From Flavobacterium johnsoniae (lineage in GTDB: Bacteria; Bacteroidota; Bacteroidia; Flavobacteriales; Flavobacteriaceae), in NCBI RefSeq assembly GCF_030388325.1, contig NZ_CP103794.1:620001-684000 (forward strand): a stretch of DNA of 64,000 nucleotides, read 5' to 3'. This document shows positions 63,401 to 64,000 of the stretch, one piece after another; positions within the stretch are counted from its first letter, which is position 1, and every line of letters begins with the position of its first letter. The notes beneath the pieces are model-generated. The model ran no database searches, was not told where the DNA came from, and saw only the letters and a program-made list of their open reading frames with translations. The position numbers and the translations under genes are program-made.

Positions 63401-63853
63401 ATTTCTGGAGTCTGTTACCACTCCTGTAATTTCAATACCTTGCTCAACAATTATTTTCTGAACTGTGTTTTTTTCCTGAATATTTACTTGCTGTTTTTTC
63501 TTTACCAAAATAATCTGACGATCATTTACAGTATAAGAAATATCAGTTCCTTTAAATACTTCTTCCAGTATTTCGTTTATTCCTTTTTTCTTTACATTAA
63601 TTGTCACCTTTCTGTTTAGGTCGATTATACTGCTTTCGAAAAGAAATCTGTATTCTGAAACAGACTCAACTTTGTTAAACAATTTCTCTACTGGCGCATT
63701 CTTTATGTTTAATGTCAACTTTGTATTTTGCGAATAGACACTTGCTTGAATTTTGATCAAAGAAAGCATCAGTAATAATGTGGTTAGTTTCATTCTTAGA
63801 CTAATTTTAGGCAAATAAGGACTAAGCCAATTCCTCTTAATTATTTTTTTCAT
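60467..63853 (-). CDS. SusC/RagA-family TonB-dependent outer-membrane transporter with STN domain
   Basis: A 1128-aa protein with an N-terminal signal (MKLTTLLLMLSLIKIQAS after a basic start) and an STN domain (about 50-115, LTLNIKNAPVEKLFNKVE). It continues with a carboxypeptidase-regulatory-like domain (about 143-215, GVVTDSRNMPIPGANVIEKG), a TonB plug (about 220-340, NEVVIVGYGAVKKKDLTGAV and IDVLKDASSTAIYG) and a 22-strand barrel. The STN domain is normally the site of contact with a FecR-type anti-sigma factor, so the operon is probably controlled by an ECF sigma/FecR pair upstream, beyond 64000. SusD follows. Confidence 0.96.
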   Translation of the reverse strand: MKKIIKRNWLSPYLPKISLRMKLTTLLLMLSLIKIQASVYSQNTKLTLNIKNAPVEKLFNKVESVSEYRFLFESSIIDLNRKVTINVKKKGINEILEEVFKGTDISYTVNDRQIILVKKKQQVNIQEKNTVQKIIVEQGIEITGVVTDSRNMPIPGANVIEKGTKNGVQTDLDGKFTIRVNGTNSVLVFSFIGFENSEVKVGQSKSLSVILQEQNSALNEVVIVGYGAVKKKDLTGAVATVKSTDIVLSPVLSPMEALQGRVSGLDIQRGSGQAGTSPKVLLRGNRSLTASQDPLYIIDGIPSSIDNLNPNDIESIDVLKDASSTAIYGSSGANGVIIVTTKKAKAGKTQIDFNTYFGLNGFSSFPAPLTGEKWLNYKRDRFFLDNGYEATNLTDLGLNASAVAAIEKGQYINWIDETLQVGTQQNHNLFMRGGSEKVQGYFSLGYVGEEGIYQNDKVNSFNSRGGVDIKFSDKFKTGFQLILNYRKNSTTNSRINKAYSVYPLGVPFDENGVVNLYPIEGDPNNISILANNYPGAFANESLSYNVQFNPYMEFEFAKNLKLRSNLGTRFSGSRAGTFQNKNSYNLLTEGRTASEATYNNELAYSYIWENILNYNFKLGKDHDFGLTGITSWADSRSEGAYLGGNGIDYDDFQFYNMGAVKNLTTRMNAYSQFNRMSFAGRFNYSFKGKYLFQLTNRWDGVSPLAEGNKWSSFPSASLAWRISDESFMQGTSSWLNNLKLRLGYGVSGSANIDPYSSLTRTSTKASSLSLGGGTALPMYVPTEHISNPDLTWERSTNTNLGLDVSVLKNRIDLVAEYYWTNTDGILWDRRLPTSSGGYDAKTPYKKTSNIATSQNRGFELSINTKNIDTENFKWNTSFTYTHATEKLTNIDLGNLTVNELISEGLFIGQTPASGGVFYDYKKIGIWQLGQETEAALYGAKPGDIKLQTVPQFDANGVSDNGVHVYSTKDRMIVGNNVPDFFFGFQNTFKYKNFDCTVFVNGRYGGMMRAQVLGYWNKEAQPETYSYWTQDNPTNDFPRPGGSFNTQFQSGLELVDASYIKIKNITLGYTMPEDFLKKTGLNTMRLYVTSYNPFVFSRSHLLKNVDPESGGSDSFPLFKQVVFGINLSL

Positions 63854-64000
63854 AATTTTGGATTGATTTTAAATGATTTAATTCGATACGTCGTTTAAAA
63901 ACACATTACTGAATCGGGAAATATTGGTAGTATTTTCCGATTTTTTTCTTCTTGTGTTTTTCAAAAAAATAAGACTCTCACTTCATAAATTTGGTTTTGT
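63854..64000. other. Upstream region of the susC gene
   Basis: 147 bases without a gene. It contains an imperfect palindrome GGGAAATATTGGTAGTATTTTCC (63919-63941) about 65 bases before the start, a possible regulatory site. No TANNTTTG box is clear. Confidence 0.45.

Noticed and set aside
1..64000. CRISPR arrays
   Set aside because: No regularly spaced short repeats were seen; all repeats noted are palindromic intergenic units or single pairs, and no cas genes are present.

Overview
The window is AT-rich chromosomal DNA from a member of the Bacteroidota, almost certainly Flavobacterium or a close relative. The evidence is a B-type succinate dehydrogenase operon, a SusC/SusD pair with an STN domain, HMG-CoA synthase (mevalonate pathway), BtgA/MobB-type mobilization genes, TANNTTTG-type -7 promoter elements and few Shine-Dalgarno sequences.

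Layout. 1-2847 holds housekeeping genes: the 5' end of fabH, rpmF, a YceD/DUF177 protein and pdxA, with ribE divergent. 3616-5018 holds a DNA cytosine-5 methyltransferase and a convergent Vsr-like endonuclease. 5167-28381 is a complete mobile island of about 23.2 kb inserted in the 3' half of a tRNA(CAT) gene. A 43-bp direct repeat marks its ends, and a duplicated 34-bp terminator lies beside each repeat. The tyrosine integrase sits at the left end. The mobilization and replication module (MobB relaxase, BtgA, a toprim/primase protein, an excisionase-like HTH protein) sits at the right. Between them is a defence island transcribed leftward: (a) an MmeI-like adenine methyltransferase, an unknown possibly HEPN-like protein, an AlbA_2/HATPase protein, a DEAD/DEAH helicase and a GIY-YIG nuclease; (b) McrB and McrC; (c) a 1210-aa protein ending in a PD-(D/E)XK-like domain. 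The element has a relaxase and a strong oriT candidate but no conjugation genes, so it is best described as an integrative mobilizable element.

28560-43121 is chromosomal: methylmalonyl-CoA epimerase, two overlapping unknown exported proteins, an Ig-like lipoprotein, an orphan double-glycine peptide precursor and an omega-amidase. Next comes a likely D-amino-acid utilisation cluster (GntP-family permease, RidA-like protein, D-threonine aldolase/D-serine dehydratase-like PLP enzyme, M19 dipeptidase, DeoR-type regulator) followed by a GH20 hexosaminidase. 43409-48601 carries sdhCAB and HMG-CoA synthase. 48676-54449 carries two paralogous membrane proteins (one broken by an in-frame stop), small exported proteins, a membrane-bound LytTR regulator and a GNAT acetyltransferase. 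54922-63853 carries aminopeptidase P, ferritin, an AIM24-family protein and SusD/SusC. Several palindromic intergenic repeats (37514, 43203, 52120, 56278) lie between chromosomal genes.

The most interesting part is the defence cargo. Operon (a) looks like a restriction system whose methylation, translocation and cleavage functions are split over separate proteins (MmeI-like methylase without a clear nuclease site, helicase, GIY-YIG nuclease), with two accessory genes inside it. The 1210-aa nuclease-like protein is a second candidate for an undescribed defence gene. All functional statements come from motif reading, without database searches.
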